Positions 1-11,250 of a stretch of 64,000 bases of DNA are shown piece by piece. Position numbers and translations under genes: made by a program. This DNA comes from Cryptomeria japonica (Eukaryota > Streptophyta > Pinopsida > Cupressales > Cupressaceae), in assembly GCF_030272615.1 (NCBI RefSeq), contig NC_081414.1:907811009-907875008 (forward strand), in the 5' to 3' direction. Below the pieces are notes generated by a model that was not told the origin of the DNA, ran no database searches, and saw nothing but the letters and a program-made list of their open reading frames with translations. Positions within the stretch are counted from its first letter, which is position 1. Each line of letters opens with the position of its first letter.

Positions 1-39
1 CTTCCTGAGGAGGTCCACACACCCCTGAAATGTAGGTTA

Positions 40-532
40 TCAAAGCATCAACATCCTCATCCAAAGTGGAGGAACCATCTGCAAAGGCTCGACCACATGT
101 GGAGAGCTCGAAATGACAGCCATAATTTCCAGAAGGGAGTGAATCCTAGTGAAAACATCAATTGCCATAGCCAAATTATATGGTGAAACATGATCAATAA
201 GTTTCTCAAACCGCAATAGGGTGTCCTCATAGCATCCTCCAATAAGACTGCACCTTGCTACAGATAACAATTCTCCACACTAGCCATTAGCAAGTAGCTC
301 AGAAAGAGGCAAGAAACCACCATAAGGAAACAAACCAAAATCAAAATTGTAATGAGACAAAGCAATATCCAAATTGTTAGAAGTATAGAGGGAGTGAACA
401 ATGAATGCATCTGAAAGAGCTAAAACCATAGGAGCATCCAAAAGAAAATCCATGCAAACAATGAGAAAATGTGAAGCCACCTCAGATAGAAGAGAATTTG
501 CATTTTCCACCAACCAAGATTTACTTGGGCAC
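40..532 (-). pseudogene. Unidentified degraded reading frame
   Basis: One minus-strand frame is open from about 532 to 40 apart from a single stop near 271-273. It reads as a mostly hydrophobic, leucine-rich protein of about 160 residues, with segments such as LLRFEKLIDHVSPYNLAM and VCMDFLLDAPMVLALSDAF. I recognise no family motif. The frame is cut on its upstream side by insertion of element B1, and beyond B1 (3836-4253) the sequence has no clearly continuing frame. It could be a fragment of a host gene or of an older transposon. The length of open sequence in an AT-rich region, and the single stop, are the only coding evidence. Confidence 0.3.
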
Positions 533-1322
533 TGTTGGCATTCTACACTCTAGTGAGAAATGAAGGTGTTGTCATTAATGGAAACCTTCAGGACACCACC
601 CGACATTCACCTGGTAAAGACACCGGCACCGGCAGACACTTCATCGACAGCGACAACAATGTATACCGGCACTCCAGCCGACAGGAATCAAGTTTTGTTT
701 ATTGTATTTAATTGTAAATATCTTTTGTAAAGCCGACATGGCATATTGTAATAAGACTCATATATGTATGAGATCTTGTAAATCATTTAGATGAGAGATA
801 GATAGATGGACGGACATGATGGATAAGGTAGAAGTGATGAGCGAATATAAAGGCAGATTTTGTATAAGGGTTTATGGTTATAGCATGAGCTTAAACCGGT
901 ACTGAACCTGGCATAGCAGATGCTGAATTGTAGTAGTACATTATATTGGATTCTCATAATCCATTTTGTAAGTCAGTGAGACTTCCTTTTGTATTTGAGC
1001 AGTGAGCTCTAGGCAGTTGGCCTTCCTACATGTGCAGGCACCACATTGTAAGTAATATCCATTCATTGGCCAGTGAGTGAATATTGTGGGTCACAAATCC
1101 CACCGAAGTTTTTCCCACACCGGGTTTTCTCGTTAAAGATCTTGTGTTATGGTGTGCTTTCTATGTTGTCTTTATTATTCCTATTTACTGCATTAATTAT
1201 TGTTTACCGGTACACTATTTTAGAATGCAAAATACTTAATAAGGCTAAAGAATTTACTAACCAGTTAGATACTGATTCACCCCCCCCTCTCAGTATCTTT
1301 GGGACTATCATTAATCCTAACA
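533..1322 (+). repeat. 5' LTR of B1
   Basis: 790 bp LTR, TG...CA. It matches 3066-3830, 20518-21435, 26325-27242 and 47828-48622. It lacks the 57 bp tandem units of the 20518 copy. Shared blocks include the GTGAATATTGTGGGTCACAA block near 1075 and the CACCCCCCCC run before the 3' end. Open frames inside it (for example 1073-1393) are LTR sequence, not genes. Confidence 0.85.
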
Positions 1323-1324
1323 AT

Positions 1325-1336
1325 TGGTATCAAAGC
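1325..1336 (+). promoter_or_regulatory. Primer-binding site (tRNA-iMet type), B1
   Basis: TGGTATCAAAGC two bases after the LTR. It differs by one base from the canonical TGGTATCAGAGC seen at 21438 and 15681, where minus-strand DNA synthesis is primed by initiator methionine tRNA. Confidence 0.75.
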
Positions 1337-1393
1337 CCAGTCCTCTATTTTCAAAATCCTGACAGCTTGAGGAAGATTCTGACACCGGTATAG

Positions 1394-2508
1394 ATGGAGA
1401 ACTTAAGAAAGCAATTGGAAGGAGCTCTTGTGGACTATGATTCAGAGAAGTTGAATAATATCAAACTTGAAGATGATCTGAGGACTGCACAGGAATTCAT
1501 TCAAGGACTTTAAGAGAATCTCACTATTGCTAGAAATAAAAGAAAAGAACTTCATGAGAAGATGCAGAGTGATGATGATGATGAAAAGGAAACTCTTAAT
1601 GAGCTTGTGAACAAATTGAGGCAAGAAAACATGACTATGAGGAATGAAATGCAGGATATGACTATGAGGTTTTGTAAAGACATTGAAGACAGAAAGAAGA
1701 ATGAAGATGACTTGACTAGGAGATTAAATGATGCTGAAAATGAAAATCTAAGACTCAGTCATGAGAATGATATGTTGAAGACAGATCTGATTCACATGGA
1801 ACATGATAAAACTGAACTTATGAGATAGATGGGAATTCTAGAAAATGAGCTGGCTACTGCAAATCAACATAAAGAGAAATTCAAGAAAAGTTCATAAGAA
1901 ATTGATGATATGCTGAAAAGTCAGAAACCTAATGGAGACACTGATGGACTTGGATTTGAAGTTGGTGAAAGCTCTGGTACTGCAAACAATCATAATCACA
2001 GTAAACCGGTAAGACAACCTAATGCTTACAAATTTAATGGGAAATGCTTTAACTGTAACAAGTATGGTCATAGAGCAAATTAGTGTAGATTAAGAAACAA
2101 TCAGAACATTAATGCACCCACCGATCAATGTTCCAAATGCAACAAAGTTGGTCATAATTCAGAAAACTACCGAATGAATGTAAGATGTTATGTTTGTGGA
2201 AGATTTGGGCACTTATCTAATCAATGCAGAACACAAACCAGCATAGGATATAGAAAGGCTATTCAGAAGAACAATGTGACTTGTTATGCTTGTAACAAAA
2301 TTGGACATATTGCAAAATTTTGAAGAAGCAAGACTTCACCTGCAAACAATAAAGGACCCAGTTTAAAGGCAAAGAGAAGGTAGATGAGGTAAAGCAAGAA
2401 TTTTCAAGACAATGGATTAGAAAGAGAGATCGGAATGTTGATGAGACTATTCCTTCATTGGTAGAACATAGTATCACTCCACCGGCAGGAGATTCTTCAT
2501 CCAACTGA
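1394..2508 (+). pseudogene. Family B ORF1 remnant (coiled coil plus CCHC knuckles)
   Basis: Decayed gag-like protein. The N-terminal two thirds is a charged heptad-type coiled coil (for example EKETLNELVNKLRQENMTMR at about 1580). The C-terminal part keeps knuckle-like motifs near 2049-2340, including CYVCGRFGHLSNQC and CYACNKIGHIAKF. Several in-frame stops are present (near 1511, 1826, 1894 and within the knuckles), and some knuckle cysteines are lost. The equivalent in the fuller copy is 21507-22635. No capsid domain of ordinary Copia or Gypsy type is visible. Inferred role: nucleic-acid-binding structural protein of the element. Confidence 0.7.
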
Positions 2509-2811
2509 GAACTAACCCTTGGGGGTATTGCAACAAGTTGAATATCATGCAATTTACCCTTGGTTGATGGTGAGAAGATGGATTTCTTCTTTACCGGCAT
2601 ATGTGTTAAGTTTCACTTAAAATTAGTGAGCGTTTATTGTGGTTGTTGGAGGAAAAGACATTATAAAACATTGATTTTCCCTCTTTTTCAATTCACCGAG
2701 CATTCAAACCTTCAGAGAGCACAAAAATACGAGCGAAGGCATCCAAAGAGAAGAAGTGAAGCAAGTTCTTTTAAGCACTCAACCCTATCAGGCAACTTAA
2801 GGTATTTATCA

Positions 2812-3065
2812 ATGGCTTCCTCCTTTGCTCCGGAATTTATTGCAAACCCTACTATTATAGAAGTTGTGAAGCGCCCTAGACCAATTTTTAAGATCATTCC
2901 CGAGATAGTGAAACATGATGATTTCCTATGTTCTTTTTCTAAAATTCCAAAAGGTGTTGCTTGTGCTGAAGACCCTAGAATCTATATTCATTGCCATATT
3001 GAGGAATTAGGTTATGAGGAAATATTGAAAATGTTTAAAATTGTTATCTGTGATGAAAGTGGAAA
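2812..3065 (+). pseudogene. Family B ORF2, N-terminal fragment
   Basis: Starts MASSFAPEF and continues for about 85 codons, closely matching the first residues of ORF2 at 22940 (shared FSKIPKGV, EDPRIYIHC, IEELG). It runs without a stop up to the deletion junction, where the frame enters LTR sequence. Useful mainly because it has Arg where the 22940 copy has a stop at codon 21, showing that stop is a later change. Confidence 0.75.
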
Positions 3066-3830
3066 AGGTGTTGTCATTGATGGCAACCTATTGGCAACCT
3101 TCAGGACACCACCCAACATTCACCTGGTAAAGACACTGGCAGACACTTCACCGACAATGACAACAATGTATGTCGGCACTCTAGCCGACAGGAATAAAGT
3201 TTTGTTTATTGTATTTAATTGTAAATATATTTTGTAAAGCCGACATGGCATATTGTAATAAGACTCATATATGTATGAGATCTTGTAAATCATTTAGATG
3301 AGAGATAGATAGATGGATGGACATGATGGATAAGGCAAAAGTGATGAGCGAATATTAAGGCAGATTTTGTATAAAGGGTTTATGATTATAGTATGAGCTT
3401 AAACCGGTACTAAACCTGGCATAACAGATGCTGAATTGTAACATTACATTATATTGGATTCTCATAATCTATTTTGTAAGTCAATGAGACTTCCTTTTGT
3501 ATTTGAGCAGTGAGCTCTAGGTAGTTGGCCTTCCTGCATGTGCAGGCACCACATTGTAAGTAATATCCATTCATTGGCCAGTGAGTGAATATTGTGGGTC
3601 ACAAATCCCACTGAGGTTTTTCCCACACCGGGTTTCCTCGTTAAACATCTTGTGTTATGGTGTGCTTTCTATGTTGTCTTTATTGTTCCTATTTACTAAA
3701 TTAATTCTTGTTTACCGGTACACTATTTTGGAATGCAAAATACTTAATAAGGTTAAAGAATTTGCTAACCAGCTAGATATTGATTCACCCCCCCTTCTCA
3801 GTATCTTTGGGACTATCATTAATCCTAATA
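3066..3830 (+). repeat. 3' LTR of B1, start missing
   Basis: Very similar to 560-1322. The start is replaced by ORF2 sequence at the deletion junction. The terminal CA has become TA (CCTAATA) directly before the GGCAC duplication. Confidence 0.85.
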
Positions 3831-3835
3831 GGCAC

Positions 3836-4253
3836 CACCGTATGAATTACATGAGGAGCATCTGGAGAACACAAATTGAATAGCCTACCAATTTTCTTAT
3901 TATTGAAAGCATGATTATCCTAGAAATCACAAATTTTAGTAGGCAAAGAAATTCTGTACCACTCAACACATTCCACTATCGACATAAGAGAAGATAAAAG
4001 CCAAGCAGAAAAGCAAAGAAAGTGCCACAAATAAATGACAACCATCACCACAATATTAGTAAGCATAAAAACCAACATGCTTCACAAAGGGCGGCACAAG
4101 CATGAGTATGAAGAAACATCAAACCCAGTCTGGAGAAAATAATGGATAATATGCTTAATATTACACACGAGCCAACAATCCTATCACCGCTTGTGTAATC
4201 TCAAGTAGAGTACCCGTCCACCACCTTACTTATCCAAGGTATGATACACTAAA
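3836..4253. other. Unassigned flank of B1
   Basis: Continuation of the sequence present at 1-532 before B1 inserted. Both strands have only short, stop-rich frames. No repeat shared with the rest of the window was recognised. Confidence 0.4.
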
Positions 4254-4519
4254 TGTTGGACATTGGTTGATGTGTTGTCATTGATGCCAACATATTCTTC
4301 TATGTATTCCAGTGTTGTAGTTTGGTTGGATGAGTTGGTTTAGCCTGTGTGTTGCAGTTGAGCTGATGCAGATTAAAGGGTTTCTATTATGTTGTCTATA
4401 GATGGTTCTTTCCTATTTGCATAGGTCCAGATGTTGATTTGATCAAGTTATGAGATCTGATATTAAGGATGTTATTCAGTTGTTCGTGTTATTCGGTATT
4501 CTAGTTTGTGCTCCGTACT
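4254..4519 (+). repeat. 5' LTR of Copia element E, left part
   Basis: Begins TGTTGGACATTGG with a GTCATTGATGCCAACA block, the same type of start as families B and F. Interrupted at 4519 by element C; the LTR resumes at 14591 after the GTACT duplication. Confidence 0.7.
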
Positions 4520-5716
4520 TGTAGTGTCAAAAATTGCATACCTCTTTGTAATTTGACCTACATCTTTTGTAACCACTTTGGTGTCCATTCCCCTAGCACC
4601 TAAGTAGGCTCATTTCAGCCCTTGCATCATCCTTTTCCCTCTTAGGATGCTCAAAACCCCCTTTTCAGTAGCTCCCTCGTGGCATAAGTCTTGTTGGCCA
4701 CATGTCTCCCTTGTCTCCTGCTTCTTTCGAGTGTGATTCATTTGGACACTAGCACGTCGTGCGGATGTCTGTGCACCGCACATTTGTCCTACGATATCTT
4801 AATGTTCGAATGTCGGTTTTGAGCACACCTTTCCACTTGTCACTTGCGCATGTCGGTGGAAACGACCCCAAGTATTTCAAACGGCTTGCCAACCCACATT
4901 TTCCTCCTCTTCTCTCTTTCAAATCTATATTTCCTCTCCTTTAAATCTCTCTAGTTTCTCCATACAATCTCTCTTATTCTTTGGGCTCTCACAGCTTTCT
5001 CCGTCTCTCTTTTACTTGCTACAACAGTCTCTATTTTGCTTCAACACTCTCAAGCTCTCACAGTATTTCTTTTGCAACTATCTTGGCTTTCTCAAGCCTC
5101 TTCAGTAATATCTATCTATTTATCCTATCTTTGAGAATCTTGGGATTTATCACATCCCTCTTCTATCATTTATCATTTATCATTTATCATTTATCATTCA
5201 TCATTTATCTTATCTTGTATTTATCTTTTATTCTATCAATCTATTTGGCTATCTGTGGAGATGGAAACACCAAAACAGGGAGTTGACTGAGGCAAGTCCC
5301 CAAGCAGCCCCAAACATTTTTCCTTTCTAGCTTGTGTGCAGATTGCATTAGAGAAGATTTGTTTGGCTGGAGGCTTCATATCGTGGACCAATTATGAGAT
5401 TATCTTCTTCCTTTCCTTTTTGGTTTTCATTCTATTTATATAATCATTTTACCTTCTTTTATTTATATTTATTGCATTTAAATTAATCTAAAAAACATAT
5501 CTATTATATTGTGCACTTATGGGCGAACTCTACTTTCTGTCCATACAGGATGCTAGCACGTCGTGTTGTTGACCATAATCCACATGCGTGTCCTTGTGCA
5601 TAGAGATATCAGAGGACATATAGAGACATACTACATCTTGAGTGGAGAGGTCAGTTAGTGAATCTATGAGAGGAGGTTATCTGCCTATCGAAGAGGTTCA
5701 TTTTCCCCCCTCTACA
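4520..5716 (+). repeat. 5' LTR of element C
   Basis: 1197 bp, TGTAGTGTC...CTCTACA. From 4672 on it matches 13549-14585. Contains a TTTATCA short tandem repeat (about 5166-5212) and a pyrimidine-rich stretch (4900-5110). The open frames 4759-4944 and 4981-5286 lie within the LTR and are not genes. Confidence 0.8.
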
Positions 5717-5719
5717 TTT

Positions 5720-5735
5720 TGGCAAACCCGATGTG
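5720..5735 (+). promoter_or_regulatory. Primer-binding site of element C
   Basis: TGGCAAACCCGATGTG just after the LTR. Same type as TGGTGAACCCGACGTG in element D (11235), allowing for CpG decay. I did not assign the tRNA. Confidence 0.55.
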
Positions 5736-6060
5736 AACACTTCTTATGTATTATTTTCAAAAGCATTCTTTATCATTCCTTTATTCATTCTATGTCCCCC
5801 TAAAAAAAGGGACAATTCTAAATCTTTCCCCATTTTAATGGTTTGTCGGCCTTCGACTGAAAAATTTATGCATTTTTTCTTCAGTTTAAGTTTATTAATT
5901 TCAAAATGCATGTGTTATCTTCTTTTATTAACTTAGTTTCTAACTTTATTCAAAGTGCTAATGATGTTCCTTTTCATTCTTGTGATGGTGACTTAGCTCT
6001 GCCTATGTCACTCTATGCCTTGATCCCTCTCGGAATATATCTTCTATTTCAGAGGATATT

Positions 6061-8072
6061 TTGTTACAAGAGGATGAAATCATTGACACCTTTATTAATG
6101 TTAGTCGACCATATCTTCATTCTAGTGCACTCCCTTCTAGAGATGATGAATTAGTGAATGATGAGTCTCGACTCATATCTGATTTTCCAAAGGTTGATGT
6201 TGAGAAAATTCCTTCATCCAAATCTTCTACATATCAAGATGAGTCTGTGAATCCCATTTATGTCTCCGCTGCCCCTAAAATGCTTAAGAGACCAATCATT
6301 CATGTGACTAAAACCAACCCTTCTCCAAAGAAGGTAAAATCTATTCATGGTGTTCCTTTTGAAAATGACTCACCATATATTTTTACAAGATATGCATAGT
6401 CTAAGGCTCCTTCTTATAGAATGGTAGCTCATACTTATAATACTCGAAGAAATAAGAAACATCTTGATCATCAACAACCTTATTTACCACCTTCTCAACC
6501 AGATATTCCTCAAGCACCTAAGCCTTCAATTAAGCAATCTAGTCATTATGATCTTATTGAACAACTTTGTGTTACTCCCGCTAAGATCTCACTTTGGGAT
6601 TTGCTTCAGACTACTCTGGTCTATCAAGGTATGCTACAAGAAGTTTTGCAAAAGATATTATTGCCTCATTCTACTAGGCCAATAGATGTAAATGTGTTGA
6701 TGGATCACATTCATGCGGATTCGCCGAATATTACTTTCTATCCACATGAACTTCTGCCTCTGGAAGTAAGGAACTTGGTTGATCCATTAATGATAATCGT
6801 TCATGTTAATGGCATTGGAATTAGATGAACTCTTGTTGATATAGATTCTTTAGTTAATGTATACAGTATGGATTTATTACCAAAGATTAAGATTGATCCG
6901 AACTCCCTAGTAGCATCTTCTTTGTTTACTTGTGGTTTCGATAACAGTGGAAAAAGTGCTTTGAGAACAATTCTCTTGCCTTTGAAGGTTGGGTCTATCA
7001 CTATTCTGACTCAAGTATATGTTATGCTAGGGCCTTTATCATACAATCTTCTCTTGGGTATACCTTGAATTCATGCTTTAGGAGCAATTAGATCTACCCT
7101 TCATGGTTCTATTAAGTTTGTTACTAATAATCAAGTGGTTACAATAAAGGTTAATCTTGATACTATGCACCTATGTCAAGTAGAGGCATTGGGTCAAATT
7201 TTAGTTACACCTTTGTTTCACAATTATGTTCCAACATTGTCCTCCATAGTGATGACTTCTACCTCTGTTGTGTCCCCTAAAAAGGAAAGTCAAAAGGGTG
7301 AAGAAGTCCCGAATAAGGAATCACTTGAGAAACAAGATTTTCCCAAAGTGGATCCTTCTAAGGTAGATCTCTTGAAAGCACAAATCTTTGAGTCCACTCC
7401 TGATAAGACATCTTATATTGAACTATATTCTTCATCCAAAGTGAATGCATGTTTAGGTGATGATTGGGGTTCCCTATATTTCACCGATTCTCATGTTGGC
7501 AAATACAAGGTCGACCCTATCCACCTTAAACTTCCAAAAACATCTTGCACACCTACTACCAAAGATGATTATTCTTCTGTATTGCAGAATCATGTGAACA
7601 CCATTGGCTACACCATTAAAGGTCATCCTCCCCTTTGGAGGAGTTGCAATCACATTATGGTCCAAGATTTAATATCACTTCCAAGTATGGATATAAAGGA
7701 AATGATCTTGGGCGCTTAGGTCAAGGTGTCAAGGTGTCTTTGGAGCTGAAATCATGTTCATTTATGATGGGTTTAGGTTACAAGCCTAATCCATCTTCAT
7801 CTCGTCCTCCATCATATGTTATCTTTGTATCTCCTTCTTGTGAGCTGTCAAGACCTTATCCACAAGACAAATGATTACTTCCTACTCATCCTTTATCTAA
7901 TCGAGAGCTTATCTTGTTGCAACTTCTTAAAGCTCGCTTGATTACTCTTCCTCCTTCTTCAGATAATAAGTTTCCTAAGAATCAATCTTTCTGTGCATAT
8001 CATCAAGTGCTTGGCCATTTCACTAGTGAATGTAAGGCCTTGAATGACAAGATTCAACAACTTCATAAATAG
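6061..8072 (+). pseudogene. Element C ORF: protease-like, G-patch-like and zinc-knuckle-like
   Basis: One frame runs 6061-7719 with stops near 6397, 6826 and 7066; a frameshift then moves coding to 7635-8072. Around 6540-7140 it resembles the retropepsin region of Tat-lineage Gypsy polyproteins: SHYDLIEQLCVTPAKIS, then TLVDIDSLVNVYSMDLL where an Asp-Thr/Ser-Gly is expected, then PLKVG, YNLLLG and IHALGA. The segment GYKGNDLGRLGQGV at about 7695 is G-patch-like. It is followed by a CHHC-type finger CAYHQVLGHFTSEC at 7992-8033, which in element A lies before the protease. No RT, RNase H or integrase follows, so the element is either non-autonomous or heavily deleted. Confidence 0.6.
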
Positions 8073-9705
8073 AGTGTCATTAATTTTTCATCTATTGATG
8101 TACCTTCTTCTTCTTTGCATAACAAGTGATATCGAGGCTTACCTCTATCATGTTCTTTTACACATTCTCTTCTTATCCTATCTTTGTATTCATGTGTTCT
8201 TATTCAAATCCGAGAAATTTGGTGCTATAACGATACATCCATCTCATAGTGACACTATATATCCTTTTGACACTGCTATGGGTTATGATGCCAAATTATC
8301 GGATCCCCCCTGTCCTTTGGAATTGAATCTTTTGATGTTGTGGATATCTATGTGCCACTTGCTCTTGGTTACATTCCACAAAAAAATCTCGCTATGTTGA
8401 CGTGCCACAACTTCTCTTCTCCTTAGAATAAAATGTCTTCCATGCATATCATTCTAAGGGGGGGCATCATAGCTGCATTTTATCTTTTAGCTGCATCTTG
8501 CATTTGTTTCCTTTGCTACTTTCTTTTTCATGATCGCCTAGGTGGGGGCCAAACCACTTGATCTTTTTCTTTGACAAGATCGCCTATGTGGGGGCCAAAC
8601 CACTTGATCTTTTTCTTTTCCAAGATCTCCTAGGTGGGGCCCAAACCACTTTATCTTTTTCTTCTCCAAAGAATCGCCTACATGTGGGCCAAACCATTCT
8701 TAATTTATCTTTCTTGTTTGCCTTGGTAGGGGCCAATCTACTACTTACCAAATTTATTTTCCCTATTGCATGGCAATGTAGTGTGTGGCTACCCATGCTG
8801 GCAAATCTATCTTCATCTGCCCAATCACATGGCTATCTAGCATGTCGCTACCCATGCCGACAAAATCTGTCTATCTCATCACCCTATCATATGGATATCT
8901 AGTGTAATTCACTTTTCTATCTATGCTGGTGCATCTCATACCAATAACAACCGCTTATCTTGTATCTTTTTGTAACAAAGGGCTTTCCTCCAAAGTGAGG
9001 CTCATTTCTGTTATGTTGTCTTATTTATCATTTATTTTTATCTTATCATTTGACATGTTAGTCTACAATTAGCATGTTTGCAATGTATCGAGTAACAATA
9101 TCTATTCCAAATCTTAGCTTCATCTCATTGGGGGCAATCTCGTCTGATCAACAAAAATCTGCCTCCCTATCACGACTATCTTCTTTATCTTATCTTTTAG
9201 TAATGACCTTCCTTTAGAGCGAGGTTGGTGCTACTTATCTTTGATCATCTGGCATAACACAACTTGCTAGATCTGTCTTTTTTATCATCATCATGACCAC
9301 TAGTGATGCATCAAGCTAGTGTCTAGGTCATGTACTATCTCTTCGACATTGATTGCTTCTCTAACTTCTGGGTGCATTCTTCCTTGAGGTGATCAATTCT
9401 TATTTTCTTCTCTTCATTTTAGAATTCCTCTATCTGTTGTTTCTTGTTATTTTGGGAACAACACATGGTACTGAGACAACCTTTTACATCGTGGTCTCTT
9501 TCACTTTTCTCACTCAAGATTATAGTTTCTTTGTTACGTTCTTTCATGTTCTAACTCCATTGTCTTGGGATTCCCTTATTCTCTAACCATGTTCTCTTGT
9601 GTAGGTTTTTATATCTAATGCATCTATTTTGTAGGTCTTCAACTTGGGGGCATGCTTCCTTGGCTTGGAGATTTATCCGCTTCCTATATAGTATCCTTTT
9701 GGTAT
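8073..9705 (+). other. Non-coding 3' part of element C
   Basis: No credible gene. Holds a G-rich tract CTAAGGGGGGGC at about 8455-8466 that could be a PPT, the tandem repeat at 8533-8710, a weaker roughly 60 bp repeat around 8766-8900 with ATGGCTATCTAG-type blocks, and pyrimidine-rich sequence. Whether 8467-9705 belongs to C or to a further LTR upstream of D is unresolved. Confidence 0.4.
8533..8710 (+). repeat. Tandem repeat, about 46 bp x 4
   Basis: Four successive units start near 8533, 8578, 8624 and 8670. Each contains CGCCTAGGTGGGGGCC followed by AAACCACTTGATC and a T-rich tail; the fourth is more diverged. Confidence 0.8.
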
Positions 9706-11229
9706 TGTAGACACCTAAAAATGGTCAACGCTTGCGGAGTCATACTTTAACATTGGCGCATTGCCTCATTTTAGGTTTTTGCATCGCATTAACATTTCTC
9801 CTATGATTCGTACTTGGTTTTTATCATTTGTGAACATCGAGTCATTCTTCTACATTCTTCATTTATCTCGCTCTCAAATTTGGTCTTGTCGACAACACTA
9901 TCCAATCATGATTTTGATCGATTTTATCCTATCGCATCAATGTGTGTGCTAATTTGTTATCATTTTGGACATCATCAATCCTAATTAGGGTTTTTTCCTC
10001 TTATCGATTTGTCATCAATCCTTATCATTTTCAATCTTGTCGTTTAACGATCGATTTGTCATCGGTCGTTGTCATGTTCGATCTTGTCATTTTGCGATCA
10101 ATTTGTCATCGATCGTGGTCATTTTTAATCTTGTCATCTTGCAATCTATTTATCATCAATCCTTGTCCTCTTGTCAATTTTGTCATTTTGCGATCATTTC
10201 GCTATCGATCATTGTCTGTCACAATTATGTCAATTTGGATCAATTTGTCATTGTTCCTCGTCAATTGGCACATTTATCAAATCATTTATCACATTGGTCA
10301 TTTATCAATCCAAAATCAAAATCATGATCGACATTAATTATCTTCAATCAAGACCTAATTGTCATCCTTGCATTGCTAATTCACCTTCTAGGGTTTTGTG
10401 ATTTAGTCATTTAACCTTGCTTATCATTTTCTTCCTTTAGGATTAATAAATTACTTATTTATTCTAAGTCTTCTCATTGCAATTAAATGTTCATTTAATT
10501 GGCTAATTATTCCTCTTTGTGAATTAATTAATAAATGACAAATTATTAATTAATTTACCTAATTTCTAATTTCCATCAAATTTTCCTAATTTCAAATTCC
10601 TAATTTTCATCAATTTCAATTTTCTTAATTTTCTAATTTCCTAATTTCAAATTCCTCCTATTTCTCTCCTAAATTCATGGAAATGACATAGAAATTTGTC
10701 ATAATTTGTCATAATTGACAATCAATCAATCCTTGCATAGAAATTTGTCATAAATTGTCATAAATCTTTGCATAGCAATTTGTCATAGACATGTCATAAT
10801 TTTGCTATTCTTGATTTGAATTTCCATTCGAATCACTATCATGCTAATTTGTTCATCTCTCCAATTCTTCTATAAATTGGATGATCTTCATCAATCAAGG
10901 CTAATTGGTAATTGGTAATTGATAATCAGGCTATCAAATCTAAGCTTCTAGTACTCTTGATCAAGAATCCCGTCTACTTGCTTTCAATTGTGTGTGCACT
11001 TGTAGGTGAGATCCACAACACAACCATTTGAAGAGGAAAGAAGAACAATGGAGCCGCATGGAAGGAGCATTCAAATCGTCATCCGGTTTGCATAATATTT
11101 AGTTTTGTATGCTTCGTTTTCATGTCTCTATTGAATGTGTCTTAGGATAGATTCATTGCAATGAATGCACTTGTGATTGATGATTATGTTTATCTTGTCT
11201 TGTGATGATCTCCTATTTCCTAACGTACA
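9706..11229 (+). repeat. 5' LTR of element D
   Basis: About 1524 bp, TGTAGACACC...CGTACA. A possible TATA box TATAAATT lies at 10871. Contains the tandem repeat at 10003-10215 and an A/T-rich ATTTCTAATTTCC region (10540-10660). Only one copy is in the window, so the ends rest on the TG...CA boundary and the adjacent primer site. Confidence 0.6.
10003..10215 (+). repeat. Degenerate tandem repeat in D LTR, about 50 bp units
   Basis: Roughly four units built on GATTTGTCATCGATC and GATCTTGTCATTTTGC. They create overlapping open frames at 9942-10401 that I do not regard as genes. Confidence 0.6.
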
Positions 11230-11234
11230 TTAAT

Positions 11235-11250
11235 TGGTGAACCCGACGTG
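11235..11250 (+). promoter_or_regulatory. Primer-binding site of element D
   Basis: TGGTGAACCCGACGTG five bases after the LTR end. Same class as the site in element C. Confidence 0.55.

Larger units (their letters stand above)
533..3830 (+). mobile_element. Family B retroelement copy B1, internally deleted
   Basis: The copy starts TGTTGGCATT at 533 and ends CCTAATA at 3830. It is flanked by the 5 bp duplication GGCAC (528-532 and 3831-3835), which proves a single integration. Order: 5' LTR, tRNA-iMet-type primer site, ORF1 remnant, start of ORF2, then a direct junction near 3066 into the 3' LTR. Compared with the full copy at 20518-27242 it lacks most of ORF2, both PPTs and the first roughly 35 bp of the 3' LTR. 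The junction lies at a shared AAGGTG, which suggests deletion by microhomology after insertion. Confidence 0.85.

Noticed and set aside
1073-1393. 106-codon open frame, repeated at 3581, 21206, 27013 and 48393
   Set aside because: Lies inside family B LTRs around GTGAATATTGTGGGTCACAA; length and frame vary between copies, so it is not a gene.
4981-5286. 101-codon hydrophobic open frame resembling a membrane protein
   Set aside because: Translation of the pyrimidine-rich C LTR and its TTTATCA repeat; the copy at 13959 differs in frame and length.
9942-10401. Overlapping frames up to 131 codons
   Set aside because: Produced by the roughly 50 bp degenerate tandem repeat in LTR D; biased composition and no conserved motif.
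8456-11229. One giant 2.8 kb LTR starting right after the G-rich tract
   Set aside because: A better TG start with the form TGTAGACACC lies at 9706, and no second copy supports the longer version; left open for 8467-9705.
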